Below, one piece after another: positions 16,307 through 25,051 of a stretch of 64,000 bases of DNA. Positions within the stretch are counted from its first letter, which is position 1. The number at the start of each line of letters is the position of its first letter. The DNA comes from Pontibacter roseus DSM 17521. GTDB lineage: Bacteria; Bacteroidota; Bacteroidia; Cytophagales; Hymenobacteraceae. Under the pieces are notes generated by a model, which saw nothing but the letters and a program-made list of their open reading frames with translations, searched no databases and was not told the origin of the DNA. The stretch is from the NCBI RefSeq assembly GCF_000373265.1, contig NZ_KB890761.1, forward strand, positions 607,389 through 671,388. Reading direction: 5' to 3'. A program made the translations under genes and the position numbers.

Positions 16307-17653
16307 TTATGCTTCGCTGCTGTCTCTGGAGCCTGCCTGTGTCGGAGTGCCATCGGGGTTGATGAACTGTACCTGCTGCCTGGGGTATACCGGTATGATT
16401 TTCTTGATATACTCCGGCTTGTTCAATTCCATGGTGATGCGCAGTGTCAGCTCACTCTTCCACTTGCGGCGCTCGCGTGCGCCTGTCAGGTAGCGAATCG
16501 TTACGTTCGTCCACGACTCGTCGGCTGAGAGGAATATCTGTGGTTTAGCAGGAACATCGTCGTCCAGGCCGGCGCGTTTAAGAAGTTGGCCGTACAATTT
16601 GGCAGGTTCCTCCATGTAGCTGCCTAGCAGGTCTTCCGCTATTTTTCCCATCACCTGCATCGAGAGCGGTATGTCCGATTCGTTGGCCACGCCCACATCC
16701 AGCTCATCCCACACATAGGGAAAGTCGCCTGTCAGGTTGATGACGGTGCCCGTCAGAACCTCGTTGTTGGGAAAGGTCACAAGCCGGCCTGTGGGTTGCT
16801 CCGCCTGCACGAATCCCGGTTGGTAGGGTGCGCCAATCTCCCAGACAGTGGTGGTGAGAAAATCGATGCGGTACACATCCCCGAACACCTCGCCTACCCG
16901 GATTCGGTCGCCTACCCGGTAATAGCCCTGATAGGAGTTCATGAGCCAGCCGGTGAAGCTCTCGATGGGCGTCTGCAATGACCAGGAAAGGGCAAGGCCA
17001 ATGAGGCCGAATGAACCCACCAATGCCCGGATATCGCCGGCCACCACGCTCAGCGCCACCCCGATAGCCAGCAGCCATACCGCGATGGAAGCGAGGGAAA
17101 TGACGGCGCTGGCGCTCTGCCACCGCCCGATGGTCCGGAGGAGAATGGCGCGCAGTACGCGCACGAAGAGCCAAGCCAGCACCAGCATCGCCAATGCGAT
17201 GAGCAGCTTGGGCAGGTTGTACAGAAAGCCGTTCCAGAGCTCCTGTAGGGCGCCAATGGCCTCTTCGGCGGCTTCCTTGCTAGAGGTGCCTTTGGTGACT
17301 TGTGCGGTCGTGTCGGTTGCCGCAGTCGCCCCCGCCCCCGCTGCTATAGCAAAAGTGTCCTGTTCGTTTTCCTGTGCCAGTCCTGTCTCGCCCGGAGCGA
17401 AAATCAGCAGGATGAAGGCGGTGATGGCCACTGCCAGCATAGACGACTGCCGGAAGTTCCGCAGCCTATGATGCGCCCCCTGCACAGCCGCGCGGCCGCT
17501 GATTTTTCTCCTTCTTCTGAACTTGGTGCGGTTGGCTCTTATAGCGCGGGAGGTTCGGTAAAGCTGCTGTCTGGTCAGTGGGGCACGCGGGCTGGCGGCG
17601 GCGGGTCTGCGCCTTCTGGTGCGGTTTCTTCTGTTTCTGTTAGGGGTAGGCAT
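16307..17653 (-). CDS. MscS-family mechanosensitive ion channel with Arg-rich N-terminus
   Basis: A 448-residue small-conductance mechanosensitive channel-type protein. Residues 1-70 are extremely Arg-rich (RRNRTRRRR and KFRRRRK segments). They are followed by a hydrophobic helix (about 72-92), a signal-like GLAQE boundary, a linker, then membrane helices at about 145-250 and the MscS beta domain (about 255-330, YYRVGDRIRVGEVFGDVYRIDFLTTTVWE). The pore helix is the ALSWSLQTP region. It would release osmolytes on hypo-osmotic shock. The start could instead be the Met at 17440, giving a normal signal peptide without the basic extension; the ATG at 17653 is kept because the frame and codon use stay coding-like. 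Confidence 0.88.
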   Translation of the reverse strand: MPTPNRNRRNRTRRRRPAAASPRAPLTRQQLYRTSRAIRANRTKFRRRRKISGRAAVQGAHHRLRNFRQSSMLAVAITAFILLIFAPGETGLAQENEQDTFAIAAGAGATAATDTTAQVTKGTSSKEAAEEAIGALQELWNGFLYNLPKLLIALAMLVLAWLFVRVLRAILLRTIGRWQSASAVISLASIAVWLLAIGVALSVVAGDIRALVGSFGLIGLALSWSLQTPIESFTGWLMNSYQGYYRVGDRIRVGEVFGDVYRIDFLTTTVWEIGAPYQPGFVQAEQPTGRLVTFPNNEVLTGTVINLTGDFPYVWDELDVGVANESDIPLSMQVMGKIAEDLLGSYMEEPAKLYGQLLKRAGLDDDVPAKPQIFLSADESWTNVTIRYLTGARERRKWKSELTLRITMELNKPEYIKKIIPVYPRQQVQFINPDGTPTQAGSRDSSEA

Positions 17654-17834
17654 AGGTGCTGCTTCTCGTCATCCTTGTTCTAGCCGGGTAGGGATCAAGG
17701 TTTCCCTCTATACGGAAGAATGGCGTGCAAGCTACCTGCCGAAGGAGGAGGCGTATGAACTAGGGCTGTGAGAACGTGTTGGTTCCCTGCACAATCTGAA
17801 GGCGCACTGTGCGTTAGTTAATAGCTTGATTGTC

Positions 17835-17864
17835 TTGAATTGAGTTTCATTTTCACTATCTTTC
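17835..17864 (+). promoter_or_regulatory. Promoter of the DUF2911 gene (TTG-N19-TATCTTTC)
   Basis: TTG at 17835-17837 and TATCTTTC at 17857-17864 are separated by 19 nt. This fits the Bacteroidota primary sigma consensus with one mismatch at the last base. The ATG is 23 nt downstream. Confidence 0.7.
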
Positions 17865-17887
17865 TACCATAAACAAAATAAAAACCT

Positions 17888-18415
17888 ATGAAGAACGCAC
17901 GTATTTTAAATTCGCTTGCCCTGCTGCTCGTTGGGCTACTCATTTCGGCCACCGCCTGGGCCCAGGATGCCAAACCAAAGGCCAGTCCGGCCGCCACTGC
18001 CACGGGCAAAGCAGGCGGTGCCGCCATCACCATCAAGTACGGCAGCCCATCTGTGAAGGGAAGGACCATCTGGGGCGACCTGGTGCCTTACGGGGAGGTA
18101 TGGCGCTCCGGTGCCAACGAGGCCACCACGGTTACCGTGGACCGCGATGTGATGGTGGAAGGCAAGAAGCTTCCTGCCGGCACCTACAGTTTATACACCA
18201 TTCCGGGGGAGGACGAGTGGACGGTCATCTTCAACAAGACGGCCAAGCAGTGGGGTACGCAGTACGACGAGAAGCAGGATGCGCTGCGCGTGACCGCCAA
18301 GCCACAAAAAGCTACCTCCATGAGCGAGCGCCTGGCGTATGAGGTGACCGACAAAGGCATTGTGCTGCGTTGGGAGAACCTGGAGGTGCCTGTCGCGGTG
18401 ACCGCTGCCAAGTAA
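17888..18415 (+). CDS. Secreted DUF2911-domain protein
   Basis: A 175-residue protein with a signal peptide (SLALLLVGLLISATAWAQ, cut after AWA). Residues about 45-170 form the DUF2911 domain, recognisable by KYGSPSVKGRTIWGDLVPYGEVWRSGANEATTV, the PAGTYSLYTIPGEDEWTVIFNK core and a C-terminal beta strand. The domain is common in Bacteroidota periplasmic or secreted proteins and its biochemical role is not known. It is a single-gene unit with its own promoter and a perfect bidirectional terminator just after the stop. Confidence 0.93.
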   Translation: MKNARILNSLALLLVGLLISATAWAQDAKPKASPAATATGKAGGAAITIKYGSPSVKGRTIWGDLVPYGEVWRSGANEATTVTVDRDVMVEGKKLPAGTYSLYTIPGEDEWTVIFNKTAKQWGTQYDEKQDALRVTAKPQKATSMSERLAYEVTDKGIVLRWENLEVPVAVTAAK

Positions 18416-18444
18416 TCACTGAAGTCATTGCGGATTTGTTTCAG

Positions 18445-18484
18445 AAGGCCCGGCTTGTACACAACGTTGTGCAAGCCGGGCCTT
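18445..18484. terminator. Bidirectional terminator
   Basis: A 13-bp perfect stem (18445-18457 with 18472-18484) with a further small palindrome in the loop (ACAACGTTGT). It lies between the convergent DUF2911 and glutamyl-Q synthetase genes. Confidence 0.85.
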
Positions 18485-18486
18485 CG

Positions 18487-19416
18487 CTATACCTGCCTGA
18501 TTTGTCGGGGAAAATCAGGCAGGTTGAACCGGTTCAGGAAGCTTTGTGCATCTTCTATATCTGCCTCCTGCCAGCCCAGGAGTTTCGCCAGCAAAGCCCA
18601 TAAACCCTTTGGCTTGAGCCCCGCTTTCCGCATCTCAGTCAACGAGAGGGCGTCATCCGATTTCGAGAGTTTGTTGCCGTCGCTGCTGCTGATGAGGGGG
18701 TGGTGCACGAACTGCGCGTCCGTGAAGGCCGATGAGCCGGTATGCTGCGCCAGGAAAAGCTGCGCTGCCGTGGAAAGCATGAGGTCTTTGCCCCGCACAA
18801 TCAGGTTTACACCCATGGCCAGGTCGTCGCAGAGGGAGGCAATCTGGTAGGCAGGTATGCCGTCTTTGCGGCGCACCACGAAGTCCGGCATCTCAAGGGC
18901 CAGCGGTACGGTGCAGCTACCCAGCAGCAGGTCCTGAAAGGTTATTTGTGTGCCCTCCTGTATGCGGATGCGCCAAGCCGCGTTTGGGGAGTCAAGCGAA
19001 AGCCCTTCGTCGCGGCAGGTGAGCGGGTATAGCCCCAGCGGGGACAAGGAGGCGATTTGGCTGCGGGAGCAGGGGCAGGCGTACACCATGTCCTGTTGCA
19101 CGAGCATGTCCAACAAGGTATGGTAAGCGGGCAGGCGCAGCAGCTGCGAATAGTTATCCCGGAAATCCTGCGGACTGCGCGGCCCCTCGTCATAGTCGAT
19201 GCCCATGAAGTCGAGCGTGTCGAAGATGTCCTGCAGGTACTCCGGGCGGAAGCGGGCGTTGTCGAGGTCGTCGATGCGGAGGGCTACCATCCCTTGCTGC
19301 TGGCGGGCCAGCGCCCACGTGATGGCAAAGGAGAGCGCATTGCCCAGATGCAGGAAGCCACTAGGGGTAGGAGCGATGCGGGTCTTGAGCTGCTGTGGTT
19401 TTTCAGAGGTATGCAT
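18487..19416 (-). CDS. gluQ: Glutamyl-Q tRNA(Asp) synthetase
   Basis: A 309-residue class I synthetase fragment homologous to the catalytic domain of GluRS. It lacks the anticodon-binding domain, as in GluQ-RS (YadB), which attaches glutamate to queuosine at position 34 of tRNA-Asp. The HIGH-like motif PSGFLHLGN is at about 17-26 and the KMSKS-like motif NKLSKSDD at about 249-256. A zinc site of GluQ type is visible as CPCSRS with Tyr and Cys in GLYPLTC downstream. The length fits GluQ-RS. The family alternative (a truncated GluRS) is less likely because the zinc pattern is kept. It is monocistronic. Confidence 0.9.
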   Translation of the reverse strand: MHTSEKPQQLKTRIAPTPSGFLHLGNALSFAITWALARQQQGMVALRIDDLDNARFRPEYLQDIFDTLDFMGIDYDEGPRSPQDFRDNYSQLLRLPAYHTLLDMLVQQDMVYACPCSRSQIASLSPLGLYPLTCRDEGLSLDSPNAAWRIRIQEGTQITFQDLLLGSCTVPLALEMPDFVVRRKDGIPAYQIASLCDDLAMGVNLIVRGKDLMLSTAAQLFLAQHTGSSAFTDAQFVHHPLISSSDGNKLSKSDDALSLTEMRKAGLKPKGLWALLAKLLGWQEADIEDAQSFLNRFNLPDFPRQIRQV

Positions 19417-19676
19417 GTTCCGGAAGAATTGCTGCCAACAGGACGCCGCCTGTGCTTTGGCTACAAGGCAATGTACGCCATTTTGAGGTGTTGCACCAGC
19501 TTCAGACCTTTGAAATGATTCCTATGGGATGCCGTAACCATTTTGCTATCCATCGAGGGACCTTCAAAATCTGATGAGGTTTTGCAAACTAATCCACCTG
19601 GTTGGCATGTTCCAGGAGGTATGGCGGGCACTGTTTCTGCGCTGCGCTTTTTTCCCTTAGGTACAGGTATAACGAG

Positions 19677-20456
19677 ATGATGGAGCATAACACCTACTGG
19701 TATTTCTACGCGTTGCTGACGGCCCGCTATGTGGTTATTGCCGGGCTGGCTTTCCTGGTGTTCTACCGGCTGTTTCCGGCTAGGTTTGCACGGCTGAAGA
19801 TACAGCGGCTTTCCCCGAAGCGACAGGATTATGTGCGGGAGGTAGGTTATTCCCTGCTGACCTTCTTCATCTTCGCAGCTGTCGGCATCGTGCTCATTTC
19901 TCCGGCTGTGAGGCCCTACACGCAACTCTACAGCAACATCTCGGACTTTGGTTGGGCGTACTTTGCGCTGAGCGTGGTGCTGGCGCTCCTCATCCACGAC
20001 ACCTACTTTTATTGGACGCACCGCCTCATGCACCACCCGCGGCTCTTCAAACTGTTCCACCTCACGCACCACCGTTCGGTCAACCCTTCGCCCTGGGGGG
20101 CTTTCGCCTTCAGTCCGCTGGAGGCCGTGATTGAGGCCGGCGTGATTGTGGTCATCGTCTTGCTGATTCCCATCCATGAGTTTGCCATTCTCTTGTTTCT
20201 GCTGCTCATGCCGGTGTATAACGTGTACGGGCACCTGGGCTACGAAATCTACCCGAAGTGGGTGGTGAACAGCAAGATTGGCCGCTGGCTCAACACCTCC
20301 ACCAACCACAACATGCACCACAGGTACTTCAAAGGCAACTACGGCCTGTATTTCCGGTTCTGGGACGAGGCGATGAAAACCACGCACCCCCACTACGACA
20401 AGACGCTGGCCAGCCTGGTGGACTCGGAGCAGACGGCAGCCGCCCGACAGGTATAG
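19677..20456 (+). CDS. Fatty-acid hydroxylase / sterol desaturase family membrane protein
   Basis: A 259-residue integral membrane diiron oxygenase-like protein. All three His boxes are visible: HDTYFYWTHRLMHH (about 103-116), HLTHH (about 125-129) and NHNMHH (about 219-224). Four or more membrane helices flank them. The substrate in Bacteroidota could be a fatty acid, carotenoid or hopanoid; it cannot be told from sequence. The frame is open from 19602, but the residues before the paired Met codons (19677 and 19680) do not resemble the family, so the start is placed at 19677. The stop is part of an AGGTATAG motif. It converges with the BstA-like gene 3 bp away. Confidence 0.9.
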   Translation: MMEHNTYWYFYALLTARYVVIAGLAFLVFYRLFPARFARLKIQRLSPKRQDYVREVGYSLLTFFIFAAVGIVLISPAVRPYTQLYSNISDFGWAYFALSVVLALLIHDTYFYWTHRLMHHPRLFKLFHLTHHRSVNPSPWGAFAFSPLEAVIEAGVIVVIVLLIPIHEFAILLFLLLMPVYNVYGHLGYEIYPKWVVNSKIGRWLNTSTNHNMHHRYFKGNYGLYFRFWDEAMKTTHPHYDKTLASLVDSEQTAAARQV

Positions 20457-20459
20457 CGG

Positions 20460-20984
20460 TTACCAATCCATTCGTTTCTTGAGTCCGGTGATGTGCGCCA
20501 GGTGGTGTTCGCCGTGCCAGGCGTAGAGGCCGATGTGGTAGCGGATGGTCTGCTGTCCGGAAACAGGATGTACGAAGGTGCGGTCCAGCTGCGTGGCGGT
20601 CAGTTGTTGCAGCATAATCACCCAGCGCTGGTGCAGCGCCTGCAGCAGAGCCAGCGAAACAGCGGGAGCAGCCGTCTTGGCATCGGGTAGTTCGGCCCAT
20701 GCCACCTCATCATAGGGGCGTATGGTGGGATTTTCTTCCGTTAGCGCCAGCTTTTGGCGGGTATAGCCATTCAGGTGGCTATCGGGGAGGTGGTGCACGA
20801 CCTGCCGCACCGTCCAGCCGCCGGGGCGATAGGAAGTATCCAGTTGCTCCTCGTTAAGAGCGGCCACGGCCTCTGCTACACGTGCGGGCAGGTCGCTAAT
20901 GGAGCGGATGTACTGGTGCAGCTGGACATCTGAGATGTGCTGGGGAGGGCTGTATTGGCCAATCGGGTAGCGGAGTTCATCCAT
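20460..20984 (-). CDS. BstA/YfiT-like DinB-fold protein
   Basis: A 174-residue DinB_2-family protein very similar in pattern to Bacillus subtilis YfiT (BstA): MDELRYPIGQY at the start, GGWTVRQVVHHLPDSHLNGY in the middle, and HGEHHLAHITGL near the end. The metal-binding histidines are H64 or H65, H70 and those of the HGEHH box. DinB_2 proteins are metal-dependent thiol transferases or hydrolases; Bacteroidota with bacillithiol genes use YfiT-like proteins as bacillithiol S-transferases. The ATG at 20984 is preferred over 21047 because it matches the family's N-terminus. It is divergent from the DUF4174 gene. Confidence 0.92.
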   Translation of the reverse strand: MDELRYPIGQYSPPQHISDVQLHQYIRSISDLPARVAEAVAALNEEQLDTSYRPGGWTVRQVVHHLPDSHLNGYTRQKLALTEENPTIRPYDEVAWAELPDAKTAAPAVSLALLQALHQRWVIMLQQLTATQLDRTFVHPVSGQQTIRYHIGLYAWHGEHHLAHITGLKKRMDW

Positions 20985-21218
20985 AGGTGTGGGATTGTGT
21001 AAGGTTAAATGTAAAAAATACCTGCGTCGCATCCGCTGCTCCAACATCTTTTTTAGAAGCCAAAGTGGGTCTTACTGAAAATCCTTGTCTCAACTTATTG
21101 CAGTCCCTCTCTCTTCCTCTTGCCAATTGCCAGCACATGCTGCTGAAAAGCCAGCAGGATAAGCTTTGCGATATGTCCGACCACAGGTGCGCCATACCTT
21201 GTCGTGAGGCAGGCACGT

Positions 21219-21659
21219 ATGAGGAACATGAGGATATGGCAATTGTGTGGCGCTGTACTCTGCCTGGCCCTGATGGTGCCGGCACTGGCACTGGCGCAAA
21301 CCGGAAAGACGATGATGCTGGAAGAACACAAGTGGAAAAACAGGTTGCTGTTGGTCTTTGCGCCTGACCAGAAGGATATAGGATTACGTGAGCAGATGAG
21401 CCTGATAGAAGAAAACGTGAAAGGGCTGCAGGACCGCCAGCTGCTGGTGTTGGAGCTGGTTTCCGGCGGAGAGCATGCCAAGCAGCGGCAGGAACTACTG
21501 AAGCGGTTTGGGGTGAAAGAGGACGCCTATACCTTGATTCTGCTCGGCAAGGACGGGCAGGAAAAGTACCGCAGTGCAAAGCCGGTTCGGATGGAGGAGA
21601 TTTTCAGCATCATTGACCAGATGCCCATGCGGCAACAGGAAATGCGAAAGCAGGAGTAG
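21219..21659 (+). CDS. Secreted DUF4174-domain protein
   Basis: A 146-residue protein with a signal peptide (IWQLCGAVLCLALMVPALALAQ, cut after ALA). The DUF4174 domain follows: LEEHKWKNRLLLVFAPDQKD, LQDRQLLVLELV and LLKRFGVKEDAYTLILLGKDGQEKYR. The fold is thioredoxin-like but without a CXXC motif. The frame opens at a GTG (21204); the ATG at 21219 is chosen because AGGCAGG lies 5 nt upstream. Function is unknown; family members are periplasmic. It is followed 24 bp on by a membrane-protein gene in the same direction, so the two may share a transcript. Confidence 0.85.
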   Translation: MRNMRIWQLCGAVLCLALMVPALALAQTGKTMMLEEHKWKNRLLLVFAPDQKDIGLREQMSLIEENVKGLQDRQLLVLELVSGGEHAKQRQELLKRFGVKEDAYTLILLGKDGQEKYRSAKPVRMEEIFSIIDQMPMRQQEMRKQE

Positions 21660-21683
21660 TCCTACCTTATACCTGAAACCACT

Positions 21684-22310
21684 ATGACTTTCGAGCCCCG
21701 CCCGCTGCACCAGAACGAAAGCCGCTCCCTTGCCGAGAGCGTCAGCTACCGCCTGTCTTCCTTTATCCGTTCCTTCACCAGGGTACTGTATGTCGGGTTG
21801 GGTATGGCGGTGGTGGGCGTGGTGATGAAGTTCCTTGGTATAGCAGCAGGCAGTTTCGTGTTCGTGTTTGCCATGGCGGTGCTCATGCTGCTGTTCCTGG
21901 TGCAGGTGGGGCTGTCGTTTTTCTACATCGTGTCCAGTGTACGGCTGGCTCTGCTCGGTTCCGTCAGCAGCCTGGCTCTGGTGCTAGCGCTGCTGGCGCT
22001 CATCTTCCGCTACCAACTCTGGTATGGTTGGCAGCTCCTGTTCTTTGTGGCAGCGCCGCTATACCTGTTGGCTGGTGTGCTGCTGTTCCTATACCTGCGG
22101 CGCTTCCGCCAACTGCACGAGCCGCTGCGAAAATTCCTGTACCGCAACCTGCTCATCCCCTTCGGCTTCCTGCTGGTGCTGGGCCTGGTCTCTTTCCTGG
22201 TCAGGGCGGAGGAATTTAACATAGCGGAGGATGATGTGCTGCGGGAGTCGCCGCTGGAGACCCACCCAGAGGCAGCTGACGACACAACCGGTATGTGGCG
22301 GGCATATTAA
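21684..22310 (+). CDS. Integral membrane protein, unknown function
   Basis: A 208-residue protein with about five predicted membrane helices (34-53, 58-88, 92-110, 117-138, 155-170), a cytosolic N-terminus (RSFTRVLYVG) and a short acidic C-terminal tail (EEFNIAEDDVL...THPEAADD). I do not recognise a family. The helix pattern and Arg-rich loop (YLRRFRQLHEPLRKFLYR) suggest a small transporter-like or envelope protein, but nothing more specific. It follows the DUF4174 gene closely and may be co-expressed. Two copies of the CTATACCT octamer (22059-22066, 22089-22096) fall inside the coding sequence. Confidence 0.7.
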   Translation: MTFEPRPLHQNESRSLAESVSYRLSSFIRSFTRVLYVGLGMAVVGVVMKFLGIAAGSFVFVFAMAVLMLLFLVQVGLSFFYIVSSVRLALLGSVSSLALVLALLALIFRYQLWYGWQLLFFVAAPLYLLAGVLLFLYLRRFRQLHEPLRKFLYRNLLIPFGFLLVLGLVSFLVRAEEFNIAEDDVLRESPLETHPEAADDTTGMWRAY

Positions 22311-22356
22311 GTAGCGTTAGAAAGCCGTTTGCTATACCTGTCTGCCGGTGGGCTAG

Positions 22357-22917
22357 CTACTTCTTCGCGCAGCTTTGGTCCATTTGCTGCAACCGCTCTA
22401 CCGGGAAGCCTTTGCTCCTGGCCTGCTGCACGAGCAGGTCAAAGATGGCTTTCTCCAGGGTGGGGGTGCGGGAGAGGAACCACAGGCTTTCTCGGTCCGG
22501 GGACCCCACCATCACGTAGCGGTAGTCCGGGTCAAGCTCCAGAATCCAGTAGTCTCCTTTGAAAGGCCAGAAGAACTGCACCCTGAGCTTGCTGTTGCTA
22601 CTGCCCTCCACCGGAAAAGCCTTGCCTTTCACATCGCTCACCTTGCCTGTGGGACCGCCCTTGCGGCAGGAGTTGTATACCTCCACATAGCCCTCCTCCG
22701 CGTTGAAGGTATAATCTGCGGTGCTGCAGTGGCAGCCCTTGGCGAAGCGCTGTGGCAGGGAGGCGATTTCATACCATCGGCCCATGTAGCGCTTCAAGTC
22801 CACCTGAGGCACCGTCTCGAGTGGCGCATGGCTGCGGCTGCTGCGGCTGATGAGGATGACGCCCAGCAAGGCGGCGCCGACGGTCACGATGAGTTTTTCT
22901 TTTTTGGTGAAGGCCAT
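22357..22917 (-). CDS. blc: Bacterial lipocalin (Blc-like)
   Basis: A 186-residue lipocalin. The family motif GRWYEIASLPQRF is at about 45-57 and the second conserved motif (GSPDRESLWFLSRTP) near 137-151. Cys in KGCHC and NSCRK could form a disulfide. Unlike E. coli Blc it has no lipobox: the N-terminus is a membrane anchor (KLIVTVGAALLGVILISRSSR), so the protein is probably tethered by a helix to the inner membrane with the barrel in the periplasm. It would bind lipids or fatty acids. The start lies 11 bp from the stop of the GNAT gene upstream, so the two are co-transcribed. Confidence 0.92.
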   Translation of the reverse strand: MAFTKKEKLIVTVGAALLGVILISRSSRSHAPLETVPQVDLKRYMGRWYEIASLPQRFAKGCHCSTADYTFNAEEGYVEVYNSCRKGGPTGKVSDVKGKAFPVEGSSNSKLRVQFFWPFKGDYWILELDPDYRYVMVGSPDRESLWFLSRTPTLEKAIFDLLVQQARSKGFPVERLQQMDQSCAKK

Positions 22918-22928
22918 GGCAAAGCTAG

Positions 22929-23360
22929 TTAGAGCTGCTTGGCCATCTTATAGTGTTGGATGGTGCCGAACAGCAGGTGTGACTTCTCTTCCATAGCATA
23001 CCCGTTGCGCCGGTAAAAGTTCACGGCATTCTCACGGGCCTGCAGCGTCATGCGGCTAGCTCCCAGCCCTTTCGCCCGCTCTTCCATATAGGTCAGCAGC
23101 TGGTCGCCCAGGCGCTGGCCCTGTTTGTCCTCCCGGATGCCCATGAAGCGTATCTGCCCTTCCTGCGGGGTATGGAGGTGCAGCCGGCAAACGCCTACGG
23201 CCTCACCGGCCTCGTCCACCAGCATAGCGTGTATAGCGCTGGCATCGTCCTCGGCGCGCTCGCTGCCCTCCGGCTGGTTCCAGGGGCGACGCAGGGTGTC
23301 GTAGCGCAGGCGGTAGTACTGATGAAATTCCTCAGGGGTGGCGGGTTCTATGATTTTCAT
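22929..23360 (-). CDS. GNAT-family N-acetyltransferase
   Basis: A 143-residue acetyltransferase of the GNAT superfamily. The acetyl-CoA-binding segment is GIREDKQGQRLGDQLLTYMEERAKGLG (about 75-101), with the R/Q-x-x-G-x-G/A pattern slightly altered (QGQRLG). The preceding strand IRFMG and following ENAVNFYRRNGYAMEEKSH are typical. The N-terminal block (FHQYYRLRYDTLRRPWNQPEGSE) is like ElaA or YitI-type enzymes. The substrate is unknown. It is the first gene of a two-gene unit with the lipocalin. Confidence 0.9.
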   Translation of the reverse strand: MKIIEPATPEEFHQYYRLRYDTLRRPWNQPEGSERAEDDASAIHAMLVDEAGEAVGVCRLHLHTPQEGQIRFMGIREDKQGQRLGDQLLTYMEERAKGLGASRMTLQARENAVNFYRRNGYAMEEKSHLLFGTIQHYKMAKQL

Positions 23361-23523
23361 GGTGTATTGTTACATGTTGAATACTGAAAGGCAGTGGCCA
23401 GGCTATACCTCCAGCCCGTGCCTCCTTCACAGAAGCAGTTGGTATTTTAAAAGCAATTTAACACCCGACAGCAAACAATGGACAATAAAACTGGCAACAA
23501 ATAGCAATCGACAATCAGATAAA

Positions 23524-23531
23524 TAACTTTG
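23524..23531 (+). promoter_or_regulatory. yajQ: Putative -7 element for yajQ
   Basis: TAACTTTG matches TAnnTTTG and lies 52 bp upstream of the yajQ ATG. The -33 region is not clear. Confidence 0.5.
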
Positions 23532-23582
23532 TGGATTATTAACCGTGTAAAACTTAATTTCTGACATTAACCCGAATAAACT

Positions 23583-24080
23583 ATGGCATCTTTCGACATT
23601 GTGAGCAAAGTGGACCCGCAAACCATGGACAACGCCGTGAACACGGCCCGCAAGGAAATCATGAACCGCTACGATTTCCGCGATACCAAAGGCAGCCTCG
23701 AGTTCGACAAGAAAAATAACGAAGTGCACATCAGCATGGAAAACGACATGCGCCTGCAGCACACCGAGGACGTACTCATCGGCAAGATGGTGAAGCAGGG
23801 CCTCGACGCCACGGCCCTCGATTTTTCCAAGGAAGCGTACCAGTCCGGTGCCATGGTCAAAAAGGACATCAAGGTGAAGGCAGGTATAGACAAGGAGACC
23901 TCCAAGAAAATCATGAAGCTGATAAAGGACAGCAAGGCCAAGGTGTCCGCGGCCATCATGGATGAGACCATCCGGGTGACCGGTAAAAAGATTGACGACT
24001 TGCAGCAAGTCATCGCTATTTTGCGTACAAACGCCGAAGAAATCGGTATGCCGCTGCAGTATGTGAACATGAAGTCGTAG
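23583..24080 (+). CDS. yajQ: YajQ-family nucleotide-binding protein
   Basis: A 165-residue protein of the YajQ/DUF520 family: two ferredoxin-like RNA-binding-type folds, recognisable by the N-terminal MASFDIVSKVDPQTMDNAVNTA, the NRYDFRDTKGSLEF segment and the C-terminal KIDDLQQVIAILRT. YajQ proteins bind nucleotides (cyclic di-GMP in Xanthomonas) and affect transcription in some hosts. The full length is present. It is followed 36 bp later by a TerC-family gene in the same direction, so the two may share a transcript. Confidence 0.96.
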   Translation: MASFDIVSKVDPQTMDNAVNTARKEIMNRYDFRDTKGSLEFDKKNNEVHISMENDMRLQHTEDVLIGKMVKQGLDATALDFSKEAYQSGAMVKKDIKVKAGIDKETSKKIMKLIKDSKAKVSAAIMDETIRVTGKKIDDLQQVIAILRTNAEEIGMPLQYVNMKS

Positions 24081-24116
24081 CGCCTACTAACCCTCAATCC
24101 ACTCACCGTATTCTAT

Positions 24117-24908
24117 ATGGAAATATTCGCTAATCCGGATACCTGGATAAGTTTGCTGACGCTGACCTTCATGGAAGTGGTGCTCGGCATCGACAACATC
24201 GTGTTCATCTCCATCATCGTGGGTAGGCTGCCGAAGGAGCAACAGGCGAAAGGACGCAACATCGGCCTGATGCTGGCTTTGGTCTTCCGCGTGATACTGC
24301 TCTTGTTCATCTCCTGGATTGTGAGCGCCAGCGACCCCATCTTCTCCATCAACCTGCCATTCACGGAAGAGGACTTCCCGGTTTCGTGGCGTGACATCAT
24401 CCTCTTTGTGGGTGGTCTGTTCCTGCTGGCCAAGGCCGTGACGGAGATACACAACAAACTGGAAGGCGAGGAAGAGGAAGCCCAAGGCGCGAACAGGGTA
24501 TACGCTACCATGGGTCAGGTCCTCGTCCAAATCATCCTCATCGACATCGTGTTTTCCTTCGACTCCATCCTGACGGCCGTTGGTCTGGCGCAGGAAGTCA
24601 TCATCATGATTATCGCCGTGATTCTGGCCATGGGCATCATGCTGATTTTCGCCAAGTACGTGAGCGACTTCGTGAACAAGCACCCCACGGTGAAGATGCT
24701 GGCGCTGGCCTTCCTGATTCTCATCGGCTTCATGCTAGTGGTGGAAGCGCTGCACCAGCACATCCCGAAAGGCTACATCTACTTCGCCATGTTCTTCTCG
24801 CTTCTGGTGGAGATGCTCAACATGCGCCTGCGCAAGAAGACCGAGCCAGTTCAACTGCGGCAGAGCGAGATTCTGGAGACGGCGGAAGAAGAGACAACCG
24901 TTTCCTAA
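24117..24908 (+). CDS. TerC-family integral membrane protein
   Basis: A 263-residue membrane protein with seven or eight helices and the conserved TerC acidic residues in GIDNIVFISI (about 24-33) and FSFDSILTAVG (about 144-154), which are thought to bind divalent metal. A charged loop (KLEGEEEEAQG) lies at about 114-123. The family covers TerC (tellurium resistance) and Alx/MeeF-type manganese exporters; the latter is the more likely housekeeping role. A riboswitch of the yybP-ykoY type was looked for in the 36-bp upstream gap and there is no room for one. A strong terminator follows the stop. Confidence 0.92.
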   Translation: MEIFANPDTWISLLTLTFMEVVLGIDNIVFISIIVGRLPKEQQAKGRNIGLMLALVFRVILLLFISWIVSASDPIFSINLPFTEEDFPVSWRDIILFVGGLFLLAKAVTEIHNKLEGEEEEAQGANRVYATMGQVLVQIILIDIVFSFDSILTAVGLAQEVIIMIIAVILAMGIMLIFAKYVSDFVNKHPTVKMLALAFLILIGFMLVVEALHQHIPKGYIYFAMFFSLLVEMLNMRLRKKTEPVQLRQSEILETAEEETTVS

Positions 24909-24933
24909 GCCTGCTACGGCCACGCTTTGCTAC

Positions 24934-24973
24934 AGCGGCCCCTTCAATCATGTTGGAGGGGCCGCTGCTTTTT
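24934..24973 (+). terminator. Rho-independent terminator after the TerC gene
   Basis: A 10-bp G+C-rich stem (AGCGGCCCCT at 24934-24943 with 24957-24966) followed by five T (24969-24973). It lies 26 bp past the stop. Confidence 0.9.
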
Positions 24974-25051
24974 CAAAGAGTAGATCCGACCAAAGTATTC
25001 AAAAATATGTATACATTAGAAAAAGCAAATGTTTCACCCCATCCTGCTGCC

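Noticed and set aside
19461..20393. Minus-strand 310-residue open frame
   Set aside because: It lies opposite the fatty-acid hydroxylase, whose three His boxes prove the plus-strand reading.
24081..24116. Possible yybP-ykoY riboswitch before the TerC gene
   Set aside because: The gap is only 36 bp, too short for this riboswitch class.
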